From Clostridiales bacterium (GTDB lineage Bacteria > Bacillota > Clostridia > Peptostreptococcales > Anaerovoracaceae), in assembly GCA_009911365.1 (NCBI GenBank), contig QXXF01000014.1, forward strand, positions 1 through 64,000: a stretch of 64,000 nucleotides of DNA, read 5' to 3'. A program made the position numbers and the translations under genes. This document shows positions 1 to 7,503 of the stretch, piece after piece (the stretch's first letter is position 1; every line of letters begins with the position of its first letter). The notes under the pieces are model-generated. The model had not been told where the DNA came from, searched no databases, and was given only the letters and a program-made list of their open reading frames with translations.

Positions 1-30
1 TGCTAAATGATAAGTTTCGGAGCAAGCATA

Positions 31-50
31 GGAAAAGGGTACCCTTTTCC
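31..50. repeat. perfect 20-bp palindrome
   Basis: The sequence GGAAAAGGGTACCCTTTTCC is identical to its reverse complement. It lies just upstream of an imperfect inverted repeat at 54-90, so the two may form one structured region. A protein-binding site or a cruciform is possible; function is unknown. Confidence 0.6.
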
Positions 51-294
51 GTAAATCTGCCCGCCCGCGCTATGGCTCGCCGGACAGATTTTGCTTGTTG
101 GGAAGTATCCCAAACCCTCTTGAAAGTCCTCTCACTACCTACAACACCGCACAGGGCGGTTTTGACGAAGTTTTGAAAAATTTCTTCAAAAAGTTTTCCT
201 TGTTTTCTACTACGGTGAAAATTAGAAAATGCCAAAGAAATACAGAAGAAATGCTTCTGTTGTTACTAAAAACCATTAAAAACTATTTTGAATA

Positions 295-322
295 TGCCCT
301 TTGTCAATATTGACAAAGGGCA
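295..322. repeat. perfect 28-bp palindrome
   Basis: Positions 295-308 and 309-322 are exact reverse complements with no spacer (half-site TGCCCTTTGTCAAT). It is not followed by a clear T-tract, so a dimeric-protein operator is as likely as a terminator. Confidence 0.6.
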
Positions 323-540
323 CTCTTTCATGTAAGATAAACATATAAAAAACAAATAGAAAAGGTGATGAATGTCCGGCGTATCAGATGTCACATAATC
401 GGTGGCATGGATATGACTGGAGAAGAGTAGATAAAATCAATTCAATAGCTTAAAACTAACTGTTATTACAGTTTTGTTTTTATGCCTAATGTTTGATTTT
501 ATTTTACTCTTAACTATTCTTCGTCATTTGAGCGATTAGT

Positions 541-570
541 CGTAGAGTAAAATCTACGGCTTTTTCTTTT
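541..570 (+). terminator. small hairpin with T-tract before the methyltransferase
   Basis: CGTAGA at 541-546 pairs with TCTACG at 553-558 across a 6-nt loop and is followed by a T-rich run (GCTTTTTCTTTT). It ends about 20 nt before the start codon at 591, so it could act as a leader attenuator for that gene or as the terminator of an upstream transcript. Confidence 0.45.
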
Positions 571-590
571 GCTCACAGAAAGGAGAAGTA

Positions 591-1421
591 ATGTTAAAGA
601 ATATCGAAACTGTTTTAGAAAAACCAATCCTTTACAAAAAAACGGAGGGTGAATTTTGGAATGATGAGCATATCTCCATGCAAATGCTAAAGGCTCATCT
701 CAATCCAGAATTTGACGGAGCAAGCAGGAAACATACATTTATTGAAGAATCTGTTGCATGGATAACGGAACTTGTATCACCAATAGATTATCCGTTACTC
801 TTTGATATTGGATGTGGTCCGGGAATATATGCAGAGAAATTTGCAAGACAAGGTTACTATGTTACAGGTATTGATTTTTCTAAGAGGTCAATAGACTATG
901 CGAAAAATTCTGCATTAAAACAGGGATTGGATATTGCATATTTATGTCAAAATTATTTGAACATGGAATTAAATACGGCTTTTGATTTTGCAACAATGAT
1001 ATATTGCGATTATGGAGCATTGTCAACAGATGACCGAAAAACGCTTATGCAGAATGTTTATTCTCACTTGAAATCCGGCGGAAAATTCTTATTGGATGTA
1101 TTTTCCGCAGAAAAGTATAATTCATTTTTACAAACGCGGACATGGGAGGTCTGCAACAACGGAGGATTTTGGAGCAATGAGAAATATGTGGCATTTTATG
1201 GTAATTATAAGTATGCGCCCAATGTTACTTTAGAACAGGCTTCCATTATTAAAGACAGTGGCGTATTCCAGTATTATATCTGGAATACATACTTTACAAA
1301 AGAAACTTTGATTAGTGAAGCACAGGAGGTTGGATTCAAATTTCGTGGAGTATGGGCAGATGTTGCAGGAAGTGTGTATTCTGATAAGGCATTTACGCTT
1401 GCAATGCTTTTTGAAAAATAA
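591..1421 (+). CDS. class I SAM-dependent methyltransferase
   Basis: A 276-aa protein with the SAM-binding motif I, LFDIGCGPG, near residues 70-78, followed by the acidic end of strand 2 (TGIDFS, about residues 92-97). This fits the Methyltransf_11/25 group of small-molecule or protein methyltransferases. The substrate cannot be read from sequence. The start is supported by AGAAAGGAG eight bases upstream. The gene sits behind a hairpin/T-tract leader inside the conjugative-element remnant and is more AT-rich than the downstream chromosome, so it is probably cargo. It does not resemble the rRNA methylases of the Erm family. Confidence 0.75.
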   Translation: MLKNIETVLEKPILYKKTEGEFWNDEHISMQMLKAHLNPEFDGASRKHTFIEESVAWITELVSPIDYPLLFDIGCGPGIYAEKFARQGYYVTGIDFSKRSIDYAKNSALKQGLDIAYLCQNYLNMELNTAFDFATMIYCDYGALSTDDRKTLMQNVYSHLKSGGKFLLDVFSAEKYNSFLQTRTWEVCNNGGFWSNEKYVAFYGNYKYAPNVTLEQASIIKDSGVFQYYIWNTYFTKETLISEAQEVGFKFRGVWADVAGSVYSDKAFTLAMLFEK

Positions 1422-1457
1422 TTGCTTATAACACCATTTGTTGAATAAATAACAAAA

Positions 1458-1500
1458 TCTGCCCGGCGGCAGAAAAGAAAAAAACCGCTGTTCGGGCAGA
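1458..1500. repeat. stem-loop, 8-bp arms plus inner GCGG/CCGC pairs
   Basis: TCTGCCCG at 1458-1465 pairs with CGGGCAGA at 1493-1500, and inner GCGG pairs with CCGC, leaving an A-rich loop. It lies 36 bases after the methyltransferase stop. No T-tract follows, so this is a structured element of unknown role. Confidence 0.45.
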
Positions 1501-1536
1501 AGATTTATTGCGCTCATTTATCGAAAATAACATCAG

Positions 1537-1575
1537 ACGGCGGTTTTGAAATAACAATCAAAGCCGCCGTTTTTA
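1537..1575 (+). terminator. intrinsic terminator
   Basis: An 11-bp stem (1537-1547 with 1560-1570, one G-U type pair) is followed immediately by TTTTTAT. It is the likely end of the methyltransferase transcript. Confidence 0.65.
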
Positions 1576-1622
1576 TGTAGCAGGACAGCTTTCATGGATA
1601 TGGCGGTATTGGAGGTGCTGCT

Positions 1623-1733
1623 ATGTCTGTTTTTTATTTCGCAGGTAGTTTGGGTTATGGTGAATTATCAAAAAAATCTTGTCTTGTGAAGAGGGATATT
1701 CTGTCTATGGATATGAATACACATATCATTTAG
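1623..1733 (+). CDS. possible 36-aa peptide, unassigned
   Basis: A short open frame with a good ribosome binding site (GGAGGTG, five bases before ATG). An overlapping frame starting at 1594 would encode a hydrophobic 31-aa peptide instead. Neither resembles a protein I recognise, and only one of them, if any, is likely real. The rest of 1,576-1,835 shows nothing else. Confidence 0.2.
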   Translation: MSVFYFAGSLGYGELSKKSCLVKRDILSMDMNTHII

Positions 1734-1835
1734 TATGTCTTAGTAACTCATATTACCAAGAACCAATGTGGATATATTCTGCATGGAGTTTTTGTTGTAA
1801 TAGCCCCCTACTGGGAAGAAAGGGGGTGAGAGAAG

Positions 1836-2294
1836 ATGAGATATTCTGAACAGTTCATGGAACATATCGAATATGCGTTTAATGCGTTCTGCAAGATTGT
1901 CCTGCGCCATGAAGCAATCAACGCATGGCGGGATTTGAAGCGGAAAGAGGAACGGGAAATATCCCTTGACTATCTGATGTCAGAACGATATTTTGAACCG
2001 TCTGCTATGGACAGCTATTTTGAAAAGCAGGATAAGCCGACTGTATTTCTTGTGTTTGGAAAGGAAGTTGTCGTTGATGATGAACGGTTAGCAAAGGCAT
2101 TATCGAGATTGCCGCAGTTACGACAGGAAGTCCTGCTATTGTATTACTTTGTTGGTTATCGTGATGAAGCTATCGGCAGATTGTACGGGCGTTGCAGAAG
2201 TACGATAAACAGTCGGAGAAATGTTGCACTGAAACAGTTACGGAAAGAATGGGAGAGATTGGAACATGAGGAACAAGAAACTGATACCTTTTGA
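1836..2294 (+). CDS. sigma-70-like regulator of a Tn916/Tn1549-type element
   Basis: A 152-aa protein whose C-terminal part (about residues 88-140) looks like sigma region 4: the segment LPQLRQEVLLLYY followed by a helix-turn-helix around AIGRLYGRCRSTINSRRN. The N-terminal part is short, without a full region 2. Conjugative transposons of the Tn916/Tn1549 family carry such a gene (orf7 position) immediately before a small orf8-type gene, and the same pair appears here. The start has GGGGGTGA six bases upstream. Its likely job is transcriptional control of element genes; no xis or int follows, so its targets may be gone. Confidence 0.75.
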   Translation: MRYSEQFMEHIEYAFNAFCKIVLRHEAINAWRDLKRKEEREISLDYLMSERYFEPSAMDSYFEKQDKPTVFLVFGKEVVVDDERLAKALSRLPQLRQEVLLLYYFVGYRDEAIGRLYGRCRSTINSRRNVALKQLRKEWERLEHEEQETDTF

Positions 2295-2469
2295 GGTAAT
2301 CGAACGAGCCGTAGCCGGAGAACCGGAAGCGGTAGACGCGGTATTGCGGCACTACACCGCACACATCAAATACCTGTCTATGTATAAGGGGTATATCAAT
2401 GACGATACACAGGACAGAATAAAAACAAAACTGGTTGAAGCCATATTGAAATTCCGCTTCGACCGATAG
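2266..2469 (+). CDS. small HTH protein (orf8-type) of a conjugative element
   Basis: A 67-aa protein overlapping the preceding sigma-like gene by 29 bases in another frame, the arrangement seen in Tn916/Tn1549-type elements. The sequence fits the helix-turn-helix proteins annotated there: a run like IPFEVIERAVAGEPEAVDAV at the start and a C-terminal ILKFRFDR. Such proteins work with the sigma-like partner. Translation is probably coupled to the upstream gene. Downstream lie strong inverted repeats instead of xis and int. Confidence 0.7.
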   Translation: MRNKKLIPFEVIERAVAGEPEAVDAVLRHYTAHIKYLSMYKGYINDDTQDRIKTKLVEAILKFRFDR

Positions 2470-2475
2470 GAAGTA

Positions 2476-2545
2476 GCAAAGACAGGAAAAGCTGTCAAGG
2501 GTAAACTTTGCGCTACGCGCCCTTGACAGTTTTTCCTGTCTTTGC
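2476..2545. repeat. 26-bp inverted repeat, 18-nt loop
   Basis: Positions 2476-2501 and 2520-2545 are reverse complements at 25 of 26 positions; the exception would be a G-U pair. It starts seven bases after the stop of the small HTH gene. A stem this long and near-perfect suggests either a strong transcript end or a recombination/replication structure of the element. Confidence 0.8.
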
Positions 2546-2559
2546 TGTTAGGCAGTCAA

Positions 2560-2591
2560 GAGGGCGAAATCAGCAGACTGCTTTCGCCCTC
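2560..2591. repeat. 10-bp perfect inverted repeat
   Basis: GAGGGCGAAA at 2560-2569 pairs exactly with TTTCGCCCTC at 2582-2591 across a 12-nt loop. It follows the 26-bp inverted repeat by 14 bases. The open frame at 2508-2744 that crosses both structures has no convincing ribosome binding site and is not called. Nothing else is seen up to 2,734. Confidence 0.65.
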
Positions 2592-2734
2592 AATTTATTA
2601 TGGGGATTGTTACGCAGTAGGGGTTATTTTGTCCTTGATTTATGCGGCTTTGCGGGCGCTGAAATGACGGAGCAAGGGTTTTATATGTCTGCTGTCAAAA
2701 ATGGTGTTGTATTGCGTAACAAAAAGTCATTATA

Positions 2735-3631
2735 TTATGCGTAAATAGCGACGGGGATAACAATAGCGGAGGGACCCGAAATTTCAAATTTAATATTTGG
2801 TAAGTTAAATTGTTTCAACTCATCTGCATTAAATAACTGTAGGAACTCATCTAAGCTCTTTTTATCTAATAGATAAAGAGATGTCTTTCGTAATAAATTT
2901 ATGCTTTCTTCGCTTGTTTTGCAAATTTTTATAACCTTGCCTAATATTTTAAATCTTCCACCAATGATTTCAGAAATATTATCATTAGCAAGATATTGTT
3001 CTTGGGTAGATAAAACCAATGTTCCTTTGGGATTTTCTAAAATAAAGTCTACTGTCCCCGAATGAGTTAATTCATCTAAAAATGATTTCATTTGCTTTAC
3101 AACAGCATTATCACTACTCTTCTGATTTGACGTCGCTTTCTTATTGCCTAATGTGGGCTTCTCTGCAAAAATATCACTCATTCGAAATACATCAATAAAT
3201 TTTTCCATTAAATCAATCATTGGATTTTTTTGCAGTTCTCCCTCTAATTCAATAAAATCACCGGTTTTAATTTTTGAAATATCTAAATCACTTTCCGCAG
3301 TGCAAGATAATAATTGGTTATTTATAAGTTCTGAACGAAATTTGGAAAGTAAAGAAACATTTGTATGTACTTTCTCGGATTTTGTCTCAGCGGTAGTGTT
3401 ATTGCTTTTTTCTTTCTCAAAATTTGTATCTATTTGAATTTTTAATAATTTGTCAAGAATAGCTTTTGTTGATAACCCACCACCTAATTTTAAATCAGTT
3501 GTACTGCTATTTTGATTAGATGAACTTACTTCACTTACCATAGAAAAACCATCCTCAATAATGGCTAACATATCTAATACAGTTTTTTCATTCAAATATA
3601 CAGGAATAATTAGTTGGTCTTTTAGAGACAT
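2735..3631 (-). CDS. DUF6414-like protein of unknown function
   Basis: A 298-aa protein, AT-rich at the DNA level, with no signal peptide or membrane segment. It opens with IIPVYLNEKTVLDMLAIIED and has a low-complexity Ser/Thr/Asn linker, then a C-terminal half that reads like a beta-rich domain ending in SGPSAIVIPVAIYA. The opening and overall plan match my memory of the DUF6414 family, whose function is unknown. It is convergent with the element genes and transcribed toward them, and its low GC suggests transfer with the element. No partner gene is evident. Confidence 0.5.
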   Translation of the reverse strand: MSLKDQLIIPVYLNEKTVLDMLAIIEDGFSMVSEVSSSNQNSSTTDLKLGGGLSTKAILDKLLKIQIDTNFEKEKSNNTTAETKSEKVHTNVSLLSKFRSELINNQLLSCTAESDLDISKIKTGDFIELEGELQKNPMIDLMEKFIDVFRMSDIFAEKPTLGNKKATSNQKSSDNAVVKQMKSFLDELTHSGTVDFILENPKGTLVLSTQEQYLANDNISEIIGGRFKILGKVIKICKTSEESINLLRKTSLYLLDKKSLDEFLQLFNADELKQFNLPNIKFEISGPSAIVIPVAIYA

Positions 3632-4029
3632 TTTTTTTCATGGGCTTATTTCCTTTCTTCTGTTTTTTATTATTCTATCACTAATTAGGTAAAAAAATAA
3701 ACAGACATACGTTCCAAAAAGGAAAATGCCTGTCTATTCTTTGCACACTGTTTGCCGGCGTTAATGATAAGTTGTTGTGAATACTTCCTTATCACCGTAA
3801 AATAAAGGATTAGGCGGTTTTTGTAAGGCTCAACAAATCATTAGTTCCAGCGCAAAAGTTGCGGATTTTGGGCAAATATGTCATATTCGATGGTTTTTTC
3901 CGTTGATTTGCCAATATTTTGATGCGTAAAATTGAGAATCTTAATGTTTTTTCTAGCTTTTACGCAATTTTTGGATTTGTTGGCATGATGCCTAAAACTC
4001 CCGATTTATCCGCATTTCGCACACGCAAG
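3632..4029. other. gene-free stretch between the element remnant and chromosomal debris
   Basis: I see no gene. The 93-codon frame at 3919-4200 on the plus strand is mostly an antisense shadow of the rtcB pseudogene. The composition changes here from AT-rich element DNA to mid-GC chromosome, so the remnant's edge probably falls between about 3,660 and 3,980. I could not identify an attachment site or target duplication. Confidence 0.4.
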
Positions 4030-5022
4030 CTAATCGGAGGCCTTGAAGTTGTAGATAGGCTTCATGATGTCAATAATGTCCACGGATTCACGGATCCCGC
4101 AGATAATGTCTTCCAGCGATTTATAGGCGAATGGAGCCTCGTCCAAAGTGGCTTTGTTCACAGATGTGGTATAGACCCCCCCTCCATAGTTTTCTTGTAA
4201 TCTTCCAAGCTCAAAGTTTCTTTGGCCTTTTTACGAGACATGAGCCGCCCCGCGCCATGAGGAGAGGAAAAATTCCATTCCGGATTTCCCTTTCCCACTG
4301 CGAGCACGCTTCCATCTCTCATGTTGATGGGGATCAGCACCTTTTCCCCCGCATGTGCAACGATCGCACCTTTGCGCAGGATCATCTCTTCCATATCAAT
4401 ATAATTGTGAATGGTGTGGAAGCCATCTGTTCCTACAGGCCCGGCGCGTTCCAAAAGGATCTCTGCGATCAATTCACGATTTCTCACCGCAAACTTCTGA
4501 CAGATCGCCACATCATGCAGGTAGTCTTGAAAATATTCTCCGTACACATAGCAGAGCTCCGGAGGAATGGTCAGCGGCCTGATCAATCTCAATAAAATGG
4601 TTGCCGCCTCCAAGGGTTCCTAGGCTTCTCTCGATCCACTTTGTCTTTTGCAGGGAGCGGTAGCAGGAAAGCTCGGTCAAGTCAAAATTCTCCCATCTTT
4701 CTTCCCATGCGCACATGCCTGACGGAATGAAGTGGCAGGCTTCATCAAACTTTTGCGGATCGATATCTTATTTTCCCATACAAACCGTGTACATGCCACA
4801 GCCAATGTCCACGCCCGCCACATTGGGAACCGCTTTGCCTTTTACTGTCATAGTGGTGCCGATGGTACAGCCTTTGCCCATGTGGACATCTGGCATGATT
4901 CTGACTTTGCATCCTTGAGTAAAATCCTGATCGCACATGGTGCGGATCTGCTGGATGGCTTCTTCTTCGATGATGTTGGCATAGCAAATTGCCGTTGTTT
5001 TCGCACCTTTGATTTCTAGCAT
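4030..5022 (-). pseudogene. rtcB: decayed RNA-splicing ligase RtcB
   Basis: Three fragments read as RtcB (GTP-dependent RNA 3'-phosphate/5'-OH ligase). The N-terminal part from 5022 contains MPDVHMGKGCTIG and GVDIGCGM. The middle part contains SLGTLGGGNHFIEID, and the C-terminal part contains NYIDMEEMILRKGA and SPHGAGRLMSR, including the guanylylated-His motif. Three lesions are visible: an in-frame TAA at about 4,765 right after CMGK; a loss of roughly 60 codons plus frame change near 4,590; and a frame change at a seven-C run (4176-4182), beyond which the normal C-terminus through KPIYNFKASD continues to a TAG. The gene cannot make active enzyme. Confidence 0.9.
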
Positions 5023-5099
5023 CTGTTCGATTCCCTTTCATATGGTTCATTATTCCCATATTATATAGGATTTCATTCCAAATGTCGATGATTTCGTTT

Positions 5100-5440
5100 A
5101 CCCCGCTCTTGTCACAAAGCTGGTCCGTTTCGCATGTCGCAATGGCAGCCTCCATGACACCGCTTCGGAATCCGTGTTTTTCCAATGTTCTCGCCCCTTG
5201 GATCGTGGTATCTGCCGGAGAACACACCATATCTGTCAACACTCCTGGATGGATCCCTTTCTCCAAGAATGTATTGAGCCCTTCCCTCCACCATTTGCGC
5301 AGCGAGCTCCACGGCAGCTATCCTCGGTGCTGAGCTGTTGGCTAACAGCATGTGTGATCGTTCAGCAGAGGACATGGCCGCCCAGATCTGCGACTTTGTC
5401 AATAAAAAAATCTGTGCTTCTCTGTTTAAAAAAAGCTTTT
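5100..5440 (-). pseudogene. proC: remnant of pyrroline-5-carboxylate reductase
   Basis: The C-terminal third of a ProC-like protein is recognisable in pieces: FIDKVADLG near 5,405, ELAAQMVEGRAQYIL at 5,309-5,265, then in another frame EKGIHPGVLTDMVCSP and TTIQGARTLEKHGFRSGVME down to about 5,115. These match the ProC dimerisation domain. At least two frame changes separate the pieces, and the NADP-binding N-terminal domain is absent. It runs into the start region of the rtcB pseudogene, so this locus has decayed as a block. Proline synthesis would need another copy elsewhere. Confidence 0.75.
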
Positions 5441-5587
5441 CTATCAGCGGAACAGTTTTGAAACCTGGACAGGAGGGAGATCAGATGATAAAATACGCTT
5501 TGAATGACTGTGCAGATGACAGTGCCTGTCAGGCACGGCGGGCACATGAGACATGGCATTTTACAGCGACAAAAGGAGCATGACATC

Positions 5588-6493
5588 ATGGACAAGACTT
5601 TACAAAAGACAAGCGTGCGCTATACGCTGGCGCTGCTTTGCTGCGCTTTATGGGGCAGTGCTTTTCCCTGCATCAAAACAGGCTACGCATGGCTGGGCAT
5701 CGAAACGATCGGCAGTCAGATCCTCTTTGCCGGATATCGTTTTTTTCTGGCAGGAGCCATGGTGTTTGTCATCACTTGCGCACTAAAGAGGAAAGACTTG
5801 AAAATACAGCCGAAAGTCATTCCCCATGTTTTCGCCATGGGTTTTTTCCAGACCACTATCCAGTATGTCTTCTTTTATATGGGCATGGCCAACATCACAG
5901 GCACAAAAGGTTCCATCATCAATGCGTCCAGCTCTTTTGTTTCCATTGTTATCGCTCATTTTCTGCTGAAAAACGAGCGCATGGACAGGCGGAAGCTGGC
6001 AGGATGCCTTCTAGGTTTGGTTGGTATCATTGTTATCAATCTCAATGGCATTGGCGGTTCCTTTTCCTTGTGGGGTGAAGGAATGATCATCATCTGCACC
6101 ATCACCTATGGTGCATGTTCTGTTTATACAAAAGTCATTTCTCATTTGCTAAACCCAATGGCCCTAACCGCCTACCAGCTCCTCTTTGGCGGCGCGCTTC
6201 TGATCCTGATTGGATTTTGCAGCGGCGGCCATATCGCGGTCTTTGATCTGAAATCCACGCTGCTGCTGATCTATATGGCTTGTATTTCTGCCGTGGGCTT
6301 TGTGCTCTGGGCCGCGCTTTTGAAGTACAATCCTGTGGGCAAGGTAGCCATATTCGGCTGCAGCATTCCTGTCTTTGGGGTCATCATGTCAGCCATCATC
6401 CTTGGGGAATCCCTTTGGTCCATCAGAAATCTGCTGGCGCTGCTATGCGTCAGCGTAGGGATTGTGATTGTGAATGCGCAGCCTAGGGAGTGA
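5588..6493 (+). CDS. DMT-superfamily (EamA) transporter
   Basis: A 301-aa membrane protein with about ten hydrophobic helices in two EamA repeats. The first repeat holds the ALLCCALWGSAFPCIKTGY type opening and GSIINASSSFVSIVIAHFLLKNE; the second begins near CTITYGACSVYTKV. This is the drug/metabolite transporter plan; the substrate cannot be predicted. The start at 5588 is chosen because AAAAGGAG lies nine bases upstream; a longer frame from 5504 has no such site. It stands alone on the plus strand beside two decayed minus-strand genes. Confidence 0.85.
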   Translation: MDKTLQKTSVRYTLALLCCALWGSAFPCIKTGYAWLGIETIGSQILFAGYRFFLAGAMVFVITCALKRKDLKIQPKVIPHVFAMGFFQTTIQYVFFYMGMANITGTKGSIINASSSFVSIVIAHFLLKNERMDRRKLAGCLLGLVGIIVINLNGIGGSFSLWGEGMIIICTITYGACSVYTKVISHLLNPMALTAYQLLFGGALLILIGFCSGGHIAVFDLKSTLLLIYMACISAVGFVLWAALLKYNPVGKVAIFGCSIPVFGVIMSAIILGESLWSIRNLLALLCVSVGIVIVNAQPRE

Positions 6494-6649
6494 ATGAATC
6501 CAACCGTATTCGTTCCACTTGAGTAGCTCCGTTTTGTCTGTTCCACGAAATACCGCCACCTTGATTGAATGCTGCTGACATCCGTAAGAATGCCTACCAC
6601 TCTTATTCAGCGTAAAAGTCAAGGACATGATTCATGCTTTTAATTTTTC

Positions 6650-6678
6650 TTGCATTCTTTTATGATTTATGGTAAAAT
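6650..6678 (+). promoter_or_regulatory. housekeeping-type promoter for the lipoprotein
   Basis: TTGCAT (6650-6655), a 17-nt spacer and TAAAAT (6673-6678) make a good sigma-A type promoter 47 bases upstream of the lipoprotein start at 6726. Confidence 0.6.
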
Positions 6679-6725
6679 TCAGATAATTCAGCAATTATTT
6701 CATACATAAGTAATAGGAGGACTTT

Positions 6726-7397
6726 ATGAAAAAAAATTTAAGATGGTTGATCGCACTCATGGTACTGATTATGGCCTTTTCTATGACTGCCTGTGGCGGC
6801 GGCGAGGAACCCGCAGAAGAACCAACGGAAGAAGCTACTGAAATCACAGTTCCAAAAGAAGTGATGGACAAGAGAGCCGAGGTCGAAGGCTATGCCGCAG
6901 ATTATGCCAAGAAGCTGACTGACAGCGGCTGGGGCGACCAATATGTCGCACTCATCAACTCAGGCAAAGCAAGAGAATATGATGGCTACGACGCTATTGT
7001 AAAGGTTCTCAGCGATTACAGAAAAGAGTGCGGCGCAACATACATTTACACCTTGTCACCTGACGCAGATGGCAAGCCTGCGCTTTCATCAGAAGACACC
7101 AATCAGCAGCCTTTCCTGATCACGGTCGATGGCTGCGAGGATCCTGATGACTGGGGAACGGAATATGAATGGGAGATCCAGTTCACGGAGGCCTGGAAAG
7201 GCGCTGCTGCTTCGGCAAGATCCGCATGGGATAATGATGGCGATGGATACTGCTGGTCTGCGTTTGCCCCTGTGTCTGACAGTGAAGGCAACGTAGTGTG
7301 CATCCTGGGCATCGACTATCCTTGTGATGAACTAATCGAATCGTTCCCTGAATGGAATCGGGATAGCGACAAATGGTGTGGATACGAGGGCAAGTAA
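6726..7397 (+). CDS. lipoprotein with a sensor-like extracellular domain
   Basis: A 223-aa secreted lipoprotein. The signal peptide ends in a lipobox-like SMTAC with Cys23 as the lipidation site, followed by an acidic Glu-rich linker. The remainder resembles Cache/PAS-like extracellular domains of chemoreceptors and cyclases: ECGATYIYTLSP, then PDDWGTEYEW, and VVCILGIDYPCDELI at the end. No kinase or cyclase part is attached, so it is a stand-alone surface domain of unknown ligand. AGGAGG lies six bases before ATG. A good promoter precedes it and a terminator follows. Confidence 0.65.
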   Translation: MKKNLRWLIALMVLIMAFSMTACGGGEEPAEEPTEEATEITVPKEVMDKRAEVEGYAADYAKKLTDSGWGDQYVALINSGKAREYDGYDAIVKVLSDYRKECGATYIYTLSPDADGKPALSSEDTNQQPFLITVDGCEDPDDWGTEYEWEIQFTEAWKGAAASARSAWDNDGDGYCWSAFAPVSDSEGNVVCILGIDYPCDELIESFPEWNRDSDKWCGYEGK

Positions 7398-7417
7398 CCT
7401 CCTATGTTCATCCGAAC

Positions 7418-7457
7418 AAAAGGAAGTGGGGATCAATCATCCTCACTTCCTTTTTCA
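7418..7457 (+). terminator. intrinsic terminator after the lipoprotein gene
   Basis: A 15-bp stem (7418-7432 with 7440-7454, one G-U type pair) with a 7-nt loop and a T-rich 3' flank. Confidence 0.75.
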
Positions 7458-7503
7458 TGTCCGATCATGCTTTTACTCTCGCACCTATGGATCCGGTCCT
7501 CCA

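Larger units (their letters stand above)
1..540. other. gene-free end of a conjugative-element remnant
   Basis: No convincing gene lies here; the 72-codon open frame at 95-313 has no ribosome binding site and no recognisable product. The stretch holds two perfect palindromes (31-50 and 295-322) and a 10-bp imperfect inverted repeat (54-63 with 81-90, one mismatch). This density of palindromes, next to genes of Tn916/Tn1549 type, suggests a non-coding control or transfer region of an integrative conjugative element. That assignment is inference. Confidence 0.4.

Noticed and set aside
95-313. 72-codon plus-strand open frame
   Set aside because: No ribosome binding site, no recognisable product, and it runs into a perfect palindrome.
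591-1421. Erm-type macrolide resistance methylase with leader attenuator
   Set aside because: The leader hairpin suggested it, but the protein lacks Erm motifs and reads as a small-molecule-type methyltransferase.
2508-2744. 78-codon plus-strand open frame
   Set aside because: It starts inside the loop of the 26-bp inverted repeat and crosses two stem-loops; no coding character.
4131-4595. plus-strand frames opposite the rtcB pseudogene
   Set aside because: They are antisense shadows; the minus strand carries clear RtcB motifs.
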